Of a stretch of 64,000 nt of DNA, positions 52,890 to 61,415 are shown piece by piece; the first letter of the stretch is position 1; each line of letters starts with the position of its first letter. The notes under the pieces are model-generated. The model ran no database searches. It worked only from the letters and a program-made list of their open reading frames with translations, and was not told the DNA's origin. A program made the position numbers and the translations under genes. The DNA is from Acidobacteriota bacterium (lineage in GTDB: Bacteria; Acidobacteriota; Thermoanaerobaculia; UBA5066): assembly GCA_029781975.1 (NCBI GenBank), contig JAKOVQ010000005.1:186001-250000 (forward strand). The letters run 5' to 3'.

Positions 52890-54170
52890 TCAGCCGGCCG
52901 CGGGCGACACGGGCAGCCGGAAGGTGAAGTTGCTTCCCGCCCCGGGTGCGCTCTCGACGCGGATGTCGCCTCCGAGGAGGTCGAGGAGCCGGCGGCAGAC
53001 CGAGAGACCGAGGCCGGTCCCCTCGAATCGGCGGGTCAGGCCCGACTCGAGCTGCTGGAAGGGACGGAAGAGCAACGGGATCTCCTCCGCCCGGATGCCG
53101 ATCCCGGTGTCGCGGACGCTGGTGACGACGTGCGGCCCCTCGAGCCGGCAGACGACCGAGACCCCGCCGGCGTCGGTGAACTTCACCGCGTTACCGACGA
53201 GGTTCAGCAGGACCTGCTCGAAGCGGCGGCGGTCGCTGACGAGCGTCCCGACGCCGGGCGCGACCTCGACCTCGAGCGAGAGGCCCTTGCGCCGGGCGAG
53301 GGGCGCCAGCGCGTCCACGACCTGCTCCACCGACTCCTTCGCGTCGAACGGGGCGAGGGACACCTGGAGCTGGCCCGCCTCGATCTTGGAGAGGTCGAGG
53401 ACGTCGTTGATGAGCGCGAGGAGGTGGCGCGCGCTCGCCTTGACCATCCCGAGCTGCTTGATCTGCTCGTCGTTGAGGGGGCCGACGATCCCCTTCAGCA
53501 GGACCCCGGTGAACCCGATGATGGAGTTGAGCGGCGTCCGCAGCTCGTGGGACATCGTCGCGAGGAAAGCCGACTTCAGGCGGTCGGCCTCCTCGGCCCG
53601 CTCCTTGGCGACGGCCAGCTCGGCCGTGCGCGTCGCGACCAGGTCCTCGAGGCCTTCGCGGTAGCGTGCGAGCTCCTCCTCGGCCTTCCTCCTCAGCGTG
53701 ATGTCGCGGTCGATCCCCATCACGACCGGGTGGCCGTCCACCTCGAGGAGGCACATCGACGTCTCCATCGGGAAGAGCGAGCCGTCCTTGCGGCGGTGGA
53801 CCGACTCGACCGTCACCGGGCCCTCCCTCCGGAGCGTCTCGACGAACCTTGCGCGCTCCCGGGGGCCCTCCATGCGCGCTCGGACCTCGTCCGGGTGGAG
53901 AATGTTGATGCTCCGGCCGACGAGCTCCTCGCGCGAGTAGCCGTTCATCGAGCAGGCGGCGGCGTTGCAGTCGAGGATCTCGAGGGTCTCGGGCTCGGTC
54001 AGGAAGATCCCGTCCGGGCTGTTCTCGAAGAGGGTCCGGAAGCGCCTTTCGCTCTCCCTCAGGGCCTCCTCGGCCCTCTCCCTTCCGCTGCGGGCGGCCT
54101 CGAGCTCCTGGTCCGTCCGGAACCGCCACTTCCCGGTCTCCGTGAGCCCGGGCGGCTGCCCGTCGGTCAC
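52890..54170 (-). CDS. PAS histidine kinase
   Basis: 426 residues from GTG 54170, which has an SD (AAGGGGGA). An upstream ATG at 54272 is in frame but less likely. Coiled coil, PAS domain (about 45-165; NSPDGIFLTEPETLEILDCN), HisKA with MSHELRTPLNSIIGF (His near 207) and HATPase with NLVGNAVKFTD and GTGLGLSV. Cytosolic. Probably phosphorylates the receiver encoded 16 bases downstream. Confidence 0.88.
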   Translation of the reverse strand: MTDGQPPGLTETGKWRFRTDQELEAARSGRERAEEALRESERRFRTLFENSPDGIFLTEPETLEILDCNAAACSMNGYSREELVGRSINILHPDEVRARMEGPRERARFVETLRREGPVTVESVHRRKDGSLFPMETSMCLLEVDGHPVVMGIDRDITLRRKAEEELARYREGLEDLVATRTAELAVAKERAEEADRLKSAFLATMSHELRTPLNSIIGFTGVLLKGIVGPLNDEQIKQLGMVKASARHLLALINDVLDLSKIEAGQLQVSLAPFDAKESVEQVVDALAPLARRKGLSLEVEVAPGVGTLVSDRRRFEQVLLNLVGNAVKFTDAGGVSVVCRLEGPHVVTSVRDTGIGIRAEEIPLLFRPFQQLESGLTRRFEGTGLGLSVCRRLLDLLGGDIRVESAPGAGSNFTFRLPVSPAAG

Positions 54171-54355
54171 CGCGTCCCCCTTCGCGGGAGCTCGATCCCG
54201 AAGGAATCGGGTTCCACCATGGAAGGCTCCTCCTGCGCGGCCGAACGGGGCTCCGCTGCCTGGGGTCAGCATAGGAGCATCGACTCCGCGTCACAAGGCA
54301 GGACCGGGGGTCCCGGCCGATCCCCGGCCTCCGTCGGGACGGGAAGGCCGGGGCG

Positions 54356-57300
54356 TCACGCGTCGCCCGCGGCCGCGGCGCCAGGGAGCGACCGGAAGAA
54401 GGCGTCCAGGGCCTCGCCGAGCGCGCCGGCCTCCGTCGGCTTCTCGATGAGGGCGTCGGCGCCCGCGGCCCGCGCGTCCGCTTCGCGCCTCTCGTCGGTG
54501 AAGCCCGAGACGATCACGACCGTCGCGTCGCGGCGGAGCTCCCGGACGGCCCGGGCCAGCTCGAACCCCGACATTTCCGGCATGGAGACGTCGGTCACGA
54601 CCGCGTCGAAGCCCGCAGGGTCCCGCCGGACCTCCGCGAGCGCCTTCCCGGGGTCCGAGAACCCCCTCATGACGTAACCGGCCCTCTCGAGGGCGCGTCC
54701 CAGGAGCTCGACCAGAGGCTCCTCGTCGTCCACGTAGACGACCCGCTCGACGCGGGGACGTCCCTCGCCGGGTCCGGCGGCGCGAGGGTCGAGCACGGCC
54801 CTCACCTTCAGGGCGAGCTCGCGCTGGGTGAACGGCTTCTGGAGGAAGCTGACCCCTTCGTGCAGGACCCCGCGGTGAGCGATGACGTCGGCCGTGTAGC
54901 CCGAGATGAACAGGCACCTCAGGGCCGGCCTCAGCGGCTCGAGCCGTGCCGCGAGCTCCCGGCCGTTCATCTCGGGCATCACCACGTCGGTGATCAGGAC
55001 GTCGATCGGGCCCTCGTGCTCGCGGGCCATGTGGATCGCCTTCGACGGGGAGTCTGCGGCGAGGACGCGGTAGCCGAGGCGCTCGAGCATCTGGGTGCCG
55101 AGCCTCAGCATGGCCGGCTCGTCCTCGGCCAGCAGAACCACCTCGCCGTGACCCGCGGGGACGTCGGTCGCCTCCGAGGACGGGGCCTCGACGGGTGCCT
55201 CCGTCGAACGGGGCAGGTAGATGTCGAAGCCCGTCCCGCGCCCCGGCTCGCTCCTCACGTCGATGAAGCCGCCGTTCTGGCTGACGATCCCGTGGACGGT
55301 CGCCAGGCCGAGCCCGGTCCCCTTTCCGGGGCCCTTGGTCGTGAAGAAGGGCTCGAAGAGGTGGTCGAGGACCTCTTTGTCCATCCCGCAGCCGTCGTCG
55401 GCCACGGTCAGCCTCACGTATTCCCCTGGGAGGGCGCCGGCCCGGGAGCGGCAGAAGGGCTCGTCGACGAGGACGTTCCCGGTGGCGAGGGTCACGACGC
55501 CGACCCCCTCGATCGCGTCCCGTGCGTTGACGCAGAGATTGGCCAGGAGCTGGTCGACCTGCGACGGGTCGACCTTCACGCTCCAGAGGCCGTCCCCGGG
55601 GCGGAAGAGCACCTCGACCTCTTCCCCGATGAGGCGGCGGAGCATCGTGAGCATCCCCGCGACCGTCTCGTTCAGGTCGAGCGTCCGGGGCGCGGCCGCC
55701 TGCTGGCGCGCGAAGGCGAGGAGCTGCTTCGTGATCACGGCCGAGCGCTGCGCGGCCTTGCGGATCTCGTCGAGGTGGGCGTGGAGGGGGTGCCCGGGTC
55801 CCGCCTGCTCGAGCGCCAGGGCGACGTGCCCCTGGATCACCGAGAGCATGTTGTTGAAGTCGTGGGCGACGCCTCCCGCCAGGCGGCCCACCGACTCCAT
55901 CTTCTGGGCCTGGACGAGCTGCTCGGCGAGCTGCCGCCGCTCCCTCTCGGCGCGCACCCGGTCCGTGACGTCCTGGATGGAGCCCCGGACGCGGACGACC
56001 CTGCCGTCCTCGACGACCGGGACCCCGACGGTCCTCACCCACTTCCGGATCCCCCGGGCGGTGGTCAGCTCGAGCTCCAGGTCGTACGGCTTCCCCTCCT
56101 CGATCGCCGCCCGGACCGCCGCCTCGATCCGTTCCCGCGACTCTCCCGCGTAGAAGCCGAGCCCGAACTCGGCGGTCGGCGCCAGCTCGGGGTCGACCTC
56201 GTGGATCCGGGCGACCTCGTCCGTCCAGGCCCCCTTCCCCGTCGTCGCGTCGAAGTCCCAGGCCCCGATGTGGGCGGCGGCGCTCATCTCGCGCAGGAGC
56301 GCGTCCTTCCCGGAGAGCTCGGCCTCGGCCCGTTTGCGCTCGGTGATGTCGCGGGCGACTCCCTGGACCTGCGTCATCCGGCCCGCGTCGTCCTCGAGGA
56401 GGGTCGAGACGACCTCCGTCTCCGCGAGGGTCCCGTCCTTCCGGAGGAGGGTGATCTCGTTGGTCTCGGTCCTCGTCGATTCGTCGCCCGAGGCAAGGGC
56501 GCGCGGACGGTCCCTCAGGCGCTGCTCCACGAGGGGCCACGACCCGGGGGCCACGACGTCCCGCATGGACCTGTCCAGCAGCTCCTCGACCGTGAACCCG
56601 AGGACCTTCTCCACCGAGGGGCTGACCCACCTGAACCGTCCGGCTGCGAGGTCGTACAGCCAGACGACGTCGCGGGCGGTCTCGGTCACGAGGCGGTAGC
56701 GGGCCTCGCTGGCTCGCCGCTCGGCCTCGGCCAGGTAGAGGGCCTGGTAGTGGGACTTCTCGTTTCGCTGCCAGACGAAGACGGTCGCGGCCGCGGCGAG
56801 CGCGAAGAACGCCAGGACCAGGCCTCCCGCGAGGAGGGCCCCGCGCCGGACCCCGCGGATGACCTCGGACGAGTCGACCTTGGCGACGAGGAACCAGGAG
56901 GTCCCCGGGACGGGAAGGACGACGGCGAGGACGTCCACCCCGCCGAAGTCCTTCCCCTCCAGGACTCCCGTCTCCCCGAGGACGCCGCGGACCGAGGGGG
57001 CGTCGCGGCGGGTAAGGGGGATCCGGAGCGGAAGCGCGCTGCCGCCCGCGAGGCGGGGCTGGCTCAGGGTCACGACCGCGTCCCCCTCGCGGCGGACGAG
57101 GAACGCGTCGGCGCTCGAGCCCGCCATCACCCGCGAGCGGACGATCGGGTAGAGGGTCTTCGCGGCGTCGATCACGAGGAGGACCGCCCCCACCGGCCGG
57201 ACCGCCCCGCCGGTCGTGGAAAGGACGGGCACCACGACGCTGATGTCGGGAGGCAGCCCCGCGTCGGTGTGGACGTCGGTCAGAACCGGCCGCCGCAGCC

Positions 57301-57712
57301 GCATGGCCTCGGCTGCAGCCCGGAGGGCCACGAGGTGGGGAGCCGTCGACGCGGCCAGCCGGACGACCGTCCGGCCTTCGCCGTCGACCAGGAGGACGTC
57401 GGCGAATCGCTCGTGCCGCTGCAGGACGCGCAGCTCGGCCGTCGCTTCCTCCCGCGGGAGGGGGTCGTCCGTCGTCAGCGCACGACCGAGCACCGAGGCC
57501 AGGTGAGGACGCTCCATCACCTCGGCGCCCTTCTCCAGGCTCTCCTGACGCCAGGCCACGATCTCCCGGACCCGCAGCCGGGCGACGGCGGTCAGCTTGG
57601 TCTCGACGCTCCGGCGTTCCAGGTGGACCTGGTAGCGATAGAACCCGGCCCCTCCCGCCACCAGGGCGGCGAGAAGGACCGCGGCGGCGAGCCAGCGGGC
57701 GGTCGCGTTCAT
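54356..57712 (-). CDS. membrane hybrid histidine kinase with two receivers
   Basis: 1118 residues. TM1 (about 7-27), periplasmic Cache-like sensor, TM2 (about 295-318), two PAS domains (about 340-580), HisKA of the AHDFNNML type (His near 615), HATPase (DDGCGMD, GTGLGLATV), then two C-terminal receivers (ITDVVMPEMNG; VTDVSMPEMSG). The DFNN motif marks the NtrB-like HWE/HisKA class with intramolecular phosphorelay potential. ATG 57712 follows SD GGAGGG closely. It is the first gene of the minus-strand signalling cluster. Confidence 0.88.
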   Translation of the reverse strand: MNATARWLAAAVLLAALVAGGAGFYRYQVHLERRSVETKLTAVARLRVREIVAWRQESLEKGAEVMERPHLASVLGRALTTDDPLPREEATAELRVLQRHERFADVLLVDGEGRTVVRLAASTAPHLVALRAAAEAMRLRRPVLTDVHTDAGLPPDISVVVPVLSTTGGAVRPVGAVLLVIDAAKTLYPIVRSRVMAGSSADAFLVRREGDAVVTLSQPRLAGGSALPLRIPLTRRDAPSVRGVLGETGVLEGKDFGGVDVLAVVLPVPGTSWFLVAKVDSSEVIRGVRRGALLAGGLVLAFFALAAAATVFVWQRNEKSHYQALYLAEAERRASEARYRLVTETARDVVWLYDLAAGRFRWVSPSVEKVLGFTVEELLDRSMRDVVAPGSWPLVEQRLRDRPRALASGDESTRTETNEITLLRKDGTLAETEVVSTLLEDDAGRMTQVQGVARDITERKRAEAELSGKDALLREMSAAAHIGAWDFDATTGKGAWTDEVARIHEVDPELAPTAEFGLGFYAGESRERIEAAVRAAIEEGKPYDLELELTTARGIRKWVRTVGVPVVEDGRVVRVRGSIQDVTDRVRAERERRQLAEQLVQAQKMESVGRLAGGVAHDFNNMLSVIQGHVALALEQAGPGHPLHAHLDEIRKAAQRSAVITKQLLAFARQQAAAPRTLDLNETVAGMLTMLRRLIGEEVEVLFRPGDGLWSVKVDPSQVDQLLANLCVNARDAIEGVGVVTLATGNVLVDEPFCRSRAGALPGEYVRLTVADDGCGMDKEVLDHLFEPFFTTKGPGKGTGLGLATVHGIVSQNGGFIDVRSEPGRGTGFDIYLPRSTEAPVEAPSSEATDVPAGHGEVVLLAEDEPAMLRLGTQMLERLGYRVLAADSPSKAIHMAREHEGPIDVLITDVVMPEMNGRELAARLEPLRPALRCLFISGYTADVIAHRGVLHEGVSFLQKPFTQRELALKVRAVLDPRAAGPGEGRPRVERVVYVDDEEPLVELLGRALERAGYVMRGFSDPGKALAEVRRDPAGFDAVVTDVSMPEMSGFELARAVRELRRDATVVIVSGFTDERREADARAAGADALIEKPTEAGALGEALDAFFRSLPGAAAAGDA

Positions 57713-57724
57713 CGCCCTCCGATC

Positions 57725-57740
57725 CGGTGACGCGTCACCG
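57725..57740. promoter_or_regulatory. perfect 16-bp palindrome upstream of hybrid kinase
   Basis: CGGTGACGCGTCACCG is self-complementary over all 16 bases and lies 13 bases before the kinase start codon, overlapping the end of a small open frame. It may be an operator or an RNA hairpin near the SD. Confidence 0.4.
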
Positions 57741-57911
57741 ATCACCGCGCCCAGACCCGGGCGGCCGCGACCGCGGCGACGCAGGGGAGACGATCCCCTC
57801 GGCAGGAGCTCCCGGCCGGTCCCCGTCGAGGCCGACGCGCTGGCGCTCCGCCAGGCGGAGGCGCCGGACCTCCTCCCTCTGCTCGACCCGAGGATCGCGG
57901 TAGCGTCCCAT
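57735..57911 (-). CDS. possible 58-residue basic protein
   Basis: ATG 57911 with SD GGAAGG; the protein (MGRYRDPRVEQREEVRRLRL...) is highly charged and helical at the N-terminus and Pro/Arg/Ser-rich at the end. Its stop is 22 bases before the hybrid kinase gene. It follows one of the two mirrored promoter-like elements. In GC-rich DNA such short open frames also occur by chance, so this is tentative. Confidence 0.3.
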   Translation of the reverse strand: MGRYRDPRVEQREEVRRLRLAERQRVGLDGDRPGAPAEGIVSPASPRSRPPGSGRGDR

Positions 57912-57935
57912 CTGCCGCCTTCCGTCCCCGAGCAT

Positions 57936-58006
57936 TTATACGCCGGAGCCGCACGGGGGACCTGCTCCGCCGCCCCGGAGATCTCGTCGCCGCGCCCGGC
58001 GTATAA
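57936..58006. promoter_or_regulatory. mirrored promoter-like elements CCGGCGTATAA
   Basis: The 11-mer CCGGCGTATAA occurs once on each strand, facing outward: 57936-57946 (minus) and 57996-58006 (plus). TATAAA or TATAAG resembles a -10 hexamer. One copy would drive the minus-strand kinase cluster, the other the plus-strand gene at 58025. The 312-base gap holds only these elements, the palindrome and the small frame. Confidence 0.5.
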
Positions 58007-58024
58007 GGAATCCGGGAGGCGCCC

Positions 58025-59089
58025 ATGGGACAGGACCTCGACCCGCAGGCCGGCCTGGAGGAGGGGGTCCGGCGCCTCCAGGCGGCGCTGGGCCGGATGC
58101 AGAGGACCCATGGGCCCCTCGTCCAGGACGTCGTCGAGAGGACGGGCGCCCTCGTCCGGGCCAGCCTCGACGAGAAGCTCGACCGGCAGGCGGAGCGCCG
58201 CCGGAGGCGGGCCGAGCGCCGGCACCGCCTCGAGGCCGGCCGCTCCGGGAGCTGCGCCGAGGGGGTCGTGAACCTCTTCGCCGCGGCCGTCCTGACGGGC
58301 TTCGCCATCTTCCAGCCCCACCTCTGGTGGCTGGTCTTCCCCGCGCTCGGGTTCGCGTCGAACGGGGCGCGGCTCGTCGGCCGGGCGGGCCAGGCCCCGG
58401 CCGGGCTCCCCGAGGCGCCGCCGTCCCTCCCGGCCGAGGCCACCGGGGCCCGGCCGACGGCGGGGGCGAAGGCGCGCCAGGCCGTCGCCGCCGAGGGGCC
58501 CGACGACCCATCCTCCGCCGCGATCGACTCCCGGCTCGCCCGCGTGGACGCCACGTGCGAGAAGCTCCTCTCCGAGCTGAAGAGCGCGCCCGAGGGGGTC
58601 CGCGAGCTGATCGGCCGGCCGGAGGAGACGGTCGAGGCGCTCCGGACCGCCTCGCACGAGCTGGCCCGCCGCGAGAGCGAGCTCCGGTCCGCCGTCCGCG
58701 ACGAGGACGGCGAGCGGCTTCGGCGCGAGCGGTCGGGCCTCGAGGCCCGCATCGCGGCCGAGCGGGACGACGTCGTCCGCGGGCGCCTCACCGAGGCGAT
58801 CGAGGCGCTCGACTCCCAGCTGGCCGAGCGCGACGGCCTCTCCACCCTCGCCGCCCGGATCGAGGCAGAGGGGATGCGGCTCCTCTACTCCCTCGAGCGC
58901 CTCCGCGCCCAGCTCCTGAGGGCCCGGGCCGTCGGCGCCTCGGCGCCGGTGGCCGGGGACGACACCCTCCGGGACGGCCTCCAGCAGCTCAGCCGCGAGA
59001 TGACCTCGGCCGCCACGGCGCTGGAGGAGGTCCACGCGACCGAGCGGGGCCGCCGGCCCGTGCCCCTCGCCCAGCCAACCGGGCGGTGA
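58025..59089 (+). CDS. membrane protein with coiled-coil domain, unknown function
   Basis: 354 residues. A basic helical N-terminus (LDRQAERRRRRAERRHRLE), a hydrophobic hairpin around 82-115 (VVNLFAAAVLTGFAIF; WWLVFPALGFASN), an Ala/Pro linker, and a long helical C-terminal domain (about 160-330) rich in Glu, Arg and Leu that should form coiled coils. SD GGGAGG before ATG 58025. I do not recognise the family. Divergent from the kinase cluster and perhaps co-regulated through the shared element. Confidence 0.6.
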   Translation: MGQDLDPQAGLEEGVRRLQAALGRMQRTHGPLVQDVVERTGALVRASLDEKLDRQAERRRRRAERRHRLEAGRSGSCAEGVVNLFAAAVLTGFAIFQPHLWWLVFPALGFASNGARLVGRAGQAPAGLPEAPPSLPAEATGARPTAGAKARQAVAAEGPDDPSSAAIDSRLARVDATCEKLLSELKSAPEGVRELIGRPEETVEALRTASHELARRESELRSAVRDEDGERLRRERSGLEARIAAERDDVVRGRLTEAIEALDSQLAERDGLSTLAARIEAEGMRLLYSLERLRAQLLRARAVGASAPVAGDDTLRDGLQQLSREMTSAATALEEVHATERGRRPVPLAQPTGR

Positions 59090-59114
59090 CCTCGCCGGCC
59101 GGCGGACGGCCCCC

Positions 59115-59143
59115 TTGACAAACACGAACGATCGTCCTAAATT
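59115..59143 (+). promoter_or_regulatory. near-consensus promoter of the tetR gene, with inner palindrome
   Basis: TTGACA (59115-59120) and TAAATT (59138-59143) are spaced exactly 17 bases. The spacer contains ACGATCGT (59128-59135), an 8-bp palindrome that could be the TetR operator. ATG 59151 is 7 bases after the -10, so the mRNA would be essentially leaderless. Confidence 0.75.
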
Positions 59144-59150
59144 TCCCGGC

Positions 59151-59747
59151 ATGGGGAAGGGCGAGACCACCCGCCACGCCATCCTGGAGCACGCCGCCGC
59201 GCTCGCCAGCCAGGTGGGCCTCGGGGGACTCACCATCGGCCGCCTGGCCGACGAGCTCGAGCTCTCCAAGAGCGGCCTCTTCGCCCACTTCCGCTCGAAG
59301 GAGGCGCTGCAGGTGCAGGTCCTCGAGCACGCGGCCGAGCGGTTCGTCGAGCTCGTGATCAAGCCCGCCCTGAAGGCCCCGCGCGGCGAGCCGCGCCTCA
59401 GGGCCTTCTTCCAGCTCTGGCGCCAGTGGCCCCGGGCGAACCCGATGCCCGGGGGCTGCTTCTTCGTCGCGGCCGCGATCGAGCTGGACGACCAGCCCGG
59501 GCCGGCCCGCGACCTCCTCGTGAAGCAGCAGCGCGACTGGCTGGACCTGATCGCCACGACCGTGCGCGGAGCGATCGCCGAGGGGCACTTCCGCGAGGAG
59601 GTCGACCCCGACCAGTTCGCCCACGACCTCTACGCCGTCATGCTCGGCTACCACCACGCCTGGCGGCTCCTCCGCGACCCGAGGGCCGGAGCGCGCGCCG
59701 AGCGCGCCTTCGAGAACCTCGTCGCGGCCGCCCGCCGCCCCCGCTGA
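59151..59747 (+). CDS. TetR-family transcriptional regulator
   Basis: 198 residues. N-terminal HTH (RHAILEHAAALASQVGLGGLTIGRLADEL, with recognition LSKSGLFAHFRSKEAL) and a TetR_C_6-like ligand domain with GGCFFVAAA and HHAWRLLRDP. The in-frame TTG at 59115 is the -35 hexamer, so ATG 59151 is chosen. Likely autoregulated by a site in its own promoter and controlling the hydrolase gene 44 bases downstream. Confidence 0.88.
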   Translation: MGKGETTRHAILEHAAALASQVGLGGLTIGRLADELELSKSGLFAHFRSKEALQVQVLEHAAERFVELVIKPALKAPRGEPRLRAFFQLWRQWPRANPMPGGCFFVAAAIELDDQPGPARDLLVKQQRDWLDLIATTVRGAIAEGHFREEVDPDQFAHDLYAVMLGYHHAWRLLRDPRAGARAERAFENLVAAARRPR

Positions 59748-59791
59748 GGCCAGGTCCCCCCGACCGCCCGACCGAACCCGAGGAGAAGACC

Positions 59792-60787
59792 ATGACGATC
59801 GAAGCCGCCCCGCCCCCAAGAAAAAGCACGAACGATCGCGTTCACGCGCCCTCCCCGCTCCTCCGCGAAACCCTCTCGCTCCTTTCGCGGACGGCCCCGT
59901 CGCTCGCGGCCGAGGCGGCGTCCCGCCTCTTCCTCCTCGTCCCGGGGGTCCCTCCGCCCCGCGGCGAGGCGGCCGCGTTCCTGGCGTCGGGCGAGGCGTT
60001 CACGGTCCGCGGGGGCGGCCGCCGCCTCGCGGCCTGGCGCTGGGGCCACGGCCCGGCGATCGTCCTCGCCCACGGCTGGGGCGGGCGGGGGACGCAGCTC
60101 CGTGCGTTCGTCCCCGCGCTGGTGAACGTGGGCTACGCGGCCGTGGTTTTCGACGGCCCGGCCCACGGCGCGTCGACCGGCCTGACCACCTCCCTGCCCG
60201 CCTTCGGCGACGCCATCGCCGCGGTCGCCCGGGCGACCGGCGCGCGGGGCGTCGTCGCCCACTCGATGGGTGGTGCCTCGACGCTCGTCGCGATCTCGCG
60301 CGGGCTCCCCCTCGCCCGCGCCGTCCTCCTCGGCGCGCCCTCCGACGCGGAGGAGATCTGGCACGGCTTCGTCCGCGCCCTCGGGCTCGGGGCGCCCGTC
60401 GCCGCCGACGCCCGGAGGCGCGTGGAGGGGCGCGTCGGCGTCAGGCTCGCCGACGTGAACGCGTCCTCCCTCGCCCCGAGGGTGTCGACCCCGGTCCTCG
60501 TCGTCCACGACCGCGACGACGCCGAGGTGCCGTGGGCGGCCGGGGCGGCGAACGCCCGTTTCCTCGCCGGCGCCCGCCTGGTCACGACGTCGGGCCTCGG
60601 CCACCGCCGCATCCTGCGCGATCCCGGGGTCGTCGAGCAGGTGGTGCGGTTCCTCGAGGGGGGGATCCGCCCCGCGCGCTGCGGGGGCTGCGGACGCCCC
60701 GCCGGGTCCGAGGGCGCGGCCGGGCTCTGCGGCAGCTGCGTCGTCGAGCGGGAGCTGTTCGAGAGGGACGACCGGTTCGCGGCCTGA
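59792..60787 (+). CDS. alpha/beta hydrolase with C-terminal zinc-ribbon-like tail
   Basis: 331 residues, ATG 59792 after SD AGGAGAAG. Hydrolase core: oxyanion HGWGGRG, nucleophile elbow AHSMGG, acid in VVHDRDDAEVPW and His in GLGHRR. The last 45 residues add CGGCGRP ... LCGSCVV, a CxxC-x13-CxxC pattern that can bind zinc. The substrate is unknown. It follows tetR, suggesting induction by a ligand that it may hydrolyse. A 12-base match to the tetR promoter spacer lies at 59827-59838, inside the coding sequence. Confidence 0.82.
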   Translation: MTIEAAPPPRKSTNDRVHAPSPLLRETLSLLSRTAPSLAAEAASRLFLLVPGVPPPRGEAAAFLASGEAFTVRGGGRRLAAWRWGHGPAIVLAHGWGGRGTQLRAFVPALVNVGYAAVVFDGPAHGASTGLTTSLPAFGDAIAAVARATGARGVVAHSMGGASTLVAISRGLPLARAVLLGAPSDAEEIWHGFVRALGLGAPVAADARRRVEGRVGVRLADVNASSLAPRVSTPVLVVHDRDDAEVPWAAGAANARFLAGARLVTTSGLGHRRILRDPGVVEQVVRFLEGGIRPARCGGCGRPAGSEGAAGLCGSCVVERELFERDDRFAA

Positions 60788-60857
60788 GCTTCCGGGCGGG
60801 GCGGTCCGCCGCCCCGCCGCTTTCAGCGGCAGGGAGGGGACGGGCGAGAATCGCGGC

Positions 60858-61385
60858 ATGAAGCACGAGCGCCCCCGCCCCGACGAATGTGCGGAGAGCT
60901 TCGCGGGCTACGTCGCCCGAGTCCCCGAGAGCGACGTGATCGCGGTCCTCACGGCGCAGCGGCCCGCGGTCGCCGCCGTCCTTTCGGCCATCCCCGAGGA
61001 GCGCGCCGGGCACCGGTACGCCGAGGGGAAGTGGAGCATCCGGGAGGTCGTCGGCCACGTCGTCGACACCGAGCGCGTGATGGGATACCGCGCGCTCTGC
61101 GTCGCGCGCGGGGAGACGGCCTCGCTCCCAGGCTTCGACGAGAACCTCTACGCCGCGAAGGCGGGGCACGACGGCTGCCGCCTCGCGGACCTCGCGCTGG
61201 AGCTCGACGCCCTGAGGGCGAGCCACCTCCTCATGCTCCGGCACGTCCCGGAGGACGCGTGGGCCCGGTTCGGCACCGCGAATGCCCGCCCGGTCACGCC
61301 GCGCGCCCTTGCCTACGTGATCGCCGGGCACCTCCGCCACCACTTCGCGATCCTCGCCGAGAGGTACGGCACGGGCGTTCTCTGA
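60858..61385 (+). CDS. DinB-superfamily protein
   Basis: 175 residues, four-helix bundle with the metal-site His in VVGHVVDTERVMGYRA and HLRHHFAIL, as in DinB/YfiT-type proteins. These may act as thiol-dependent transferases or metal-dependent hydrolases. GAGAAT lies 6 bases before the ATG, without SD. Function of this member unknown. Confidence 0.78.
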   Translation: MKHERPRPDECAESFAGYVARVPESDVIAVLTAQRPAVAAVLSAIPEERAGHRYAEGKWSIREVVGHVVDTERVMGYRALCVARGETASLPGFDENLYAAKAGHDGCRLADLALELDALRASHLLMLRHVPEDAWARFGTANARPVTPRALAYVIAGHLRHHFAILAERYGTGVL

Positions 61386-61415
61386 CCGGGCGCGCCGTCA
61401 GCGTGCGGCTTCCGG

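Noticed and set aside
57742-58845. Minus-strand frame of 367 codons covering the divergent promoter and the coiled-coil gene
   Set aside because: Ser/Arg/Ala-rich shadow composition. It would run through both promoter-like elements and lacks an SD.
59115-59150. TTG start at 59115 extending the TetR protein by 12 residues
   Set aside because: The TTG is the first part of the TTGACA -35 hexamer and the extension crosses the whole promoter. ATG 59151 gives the normal TetR N-terminus.
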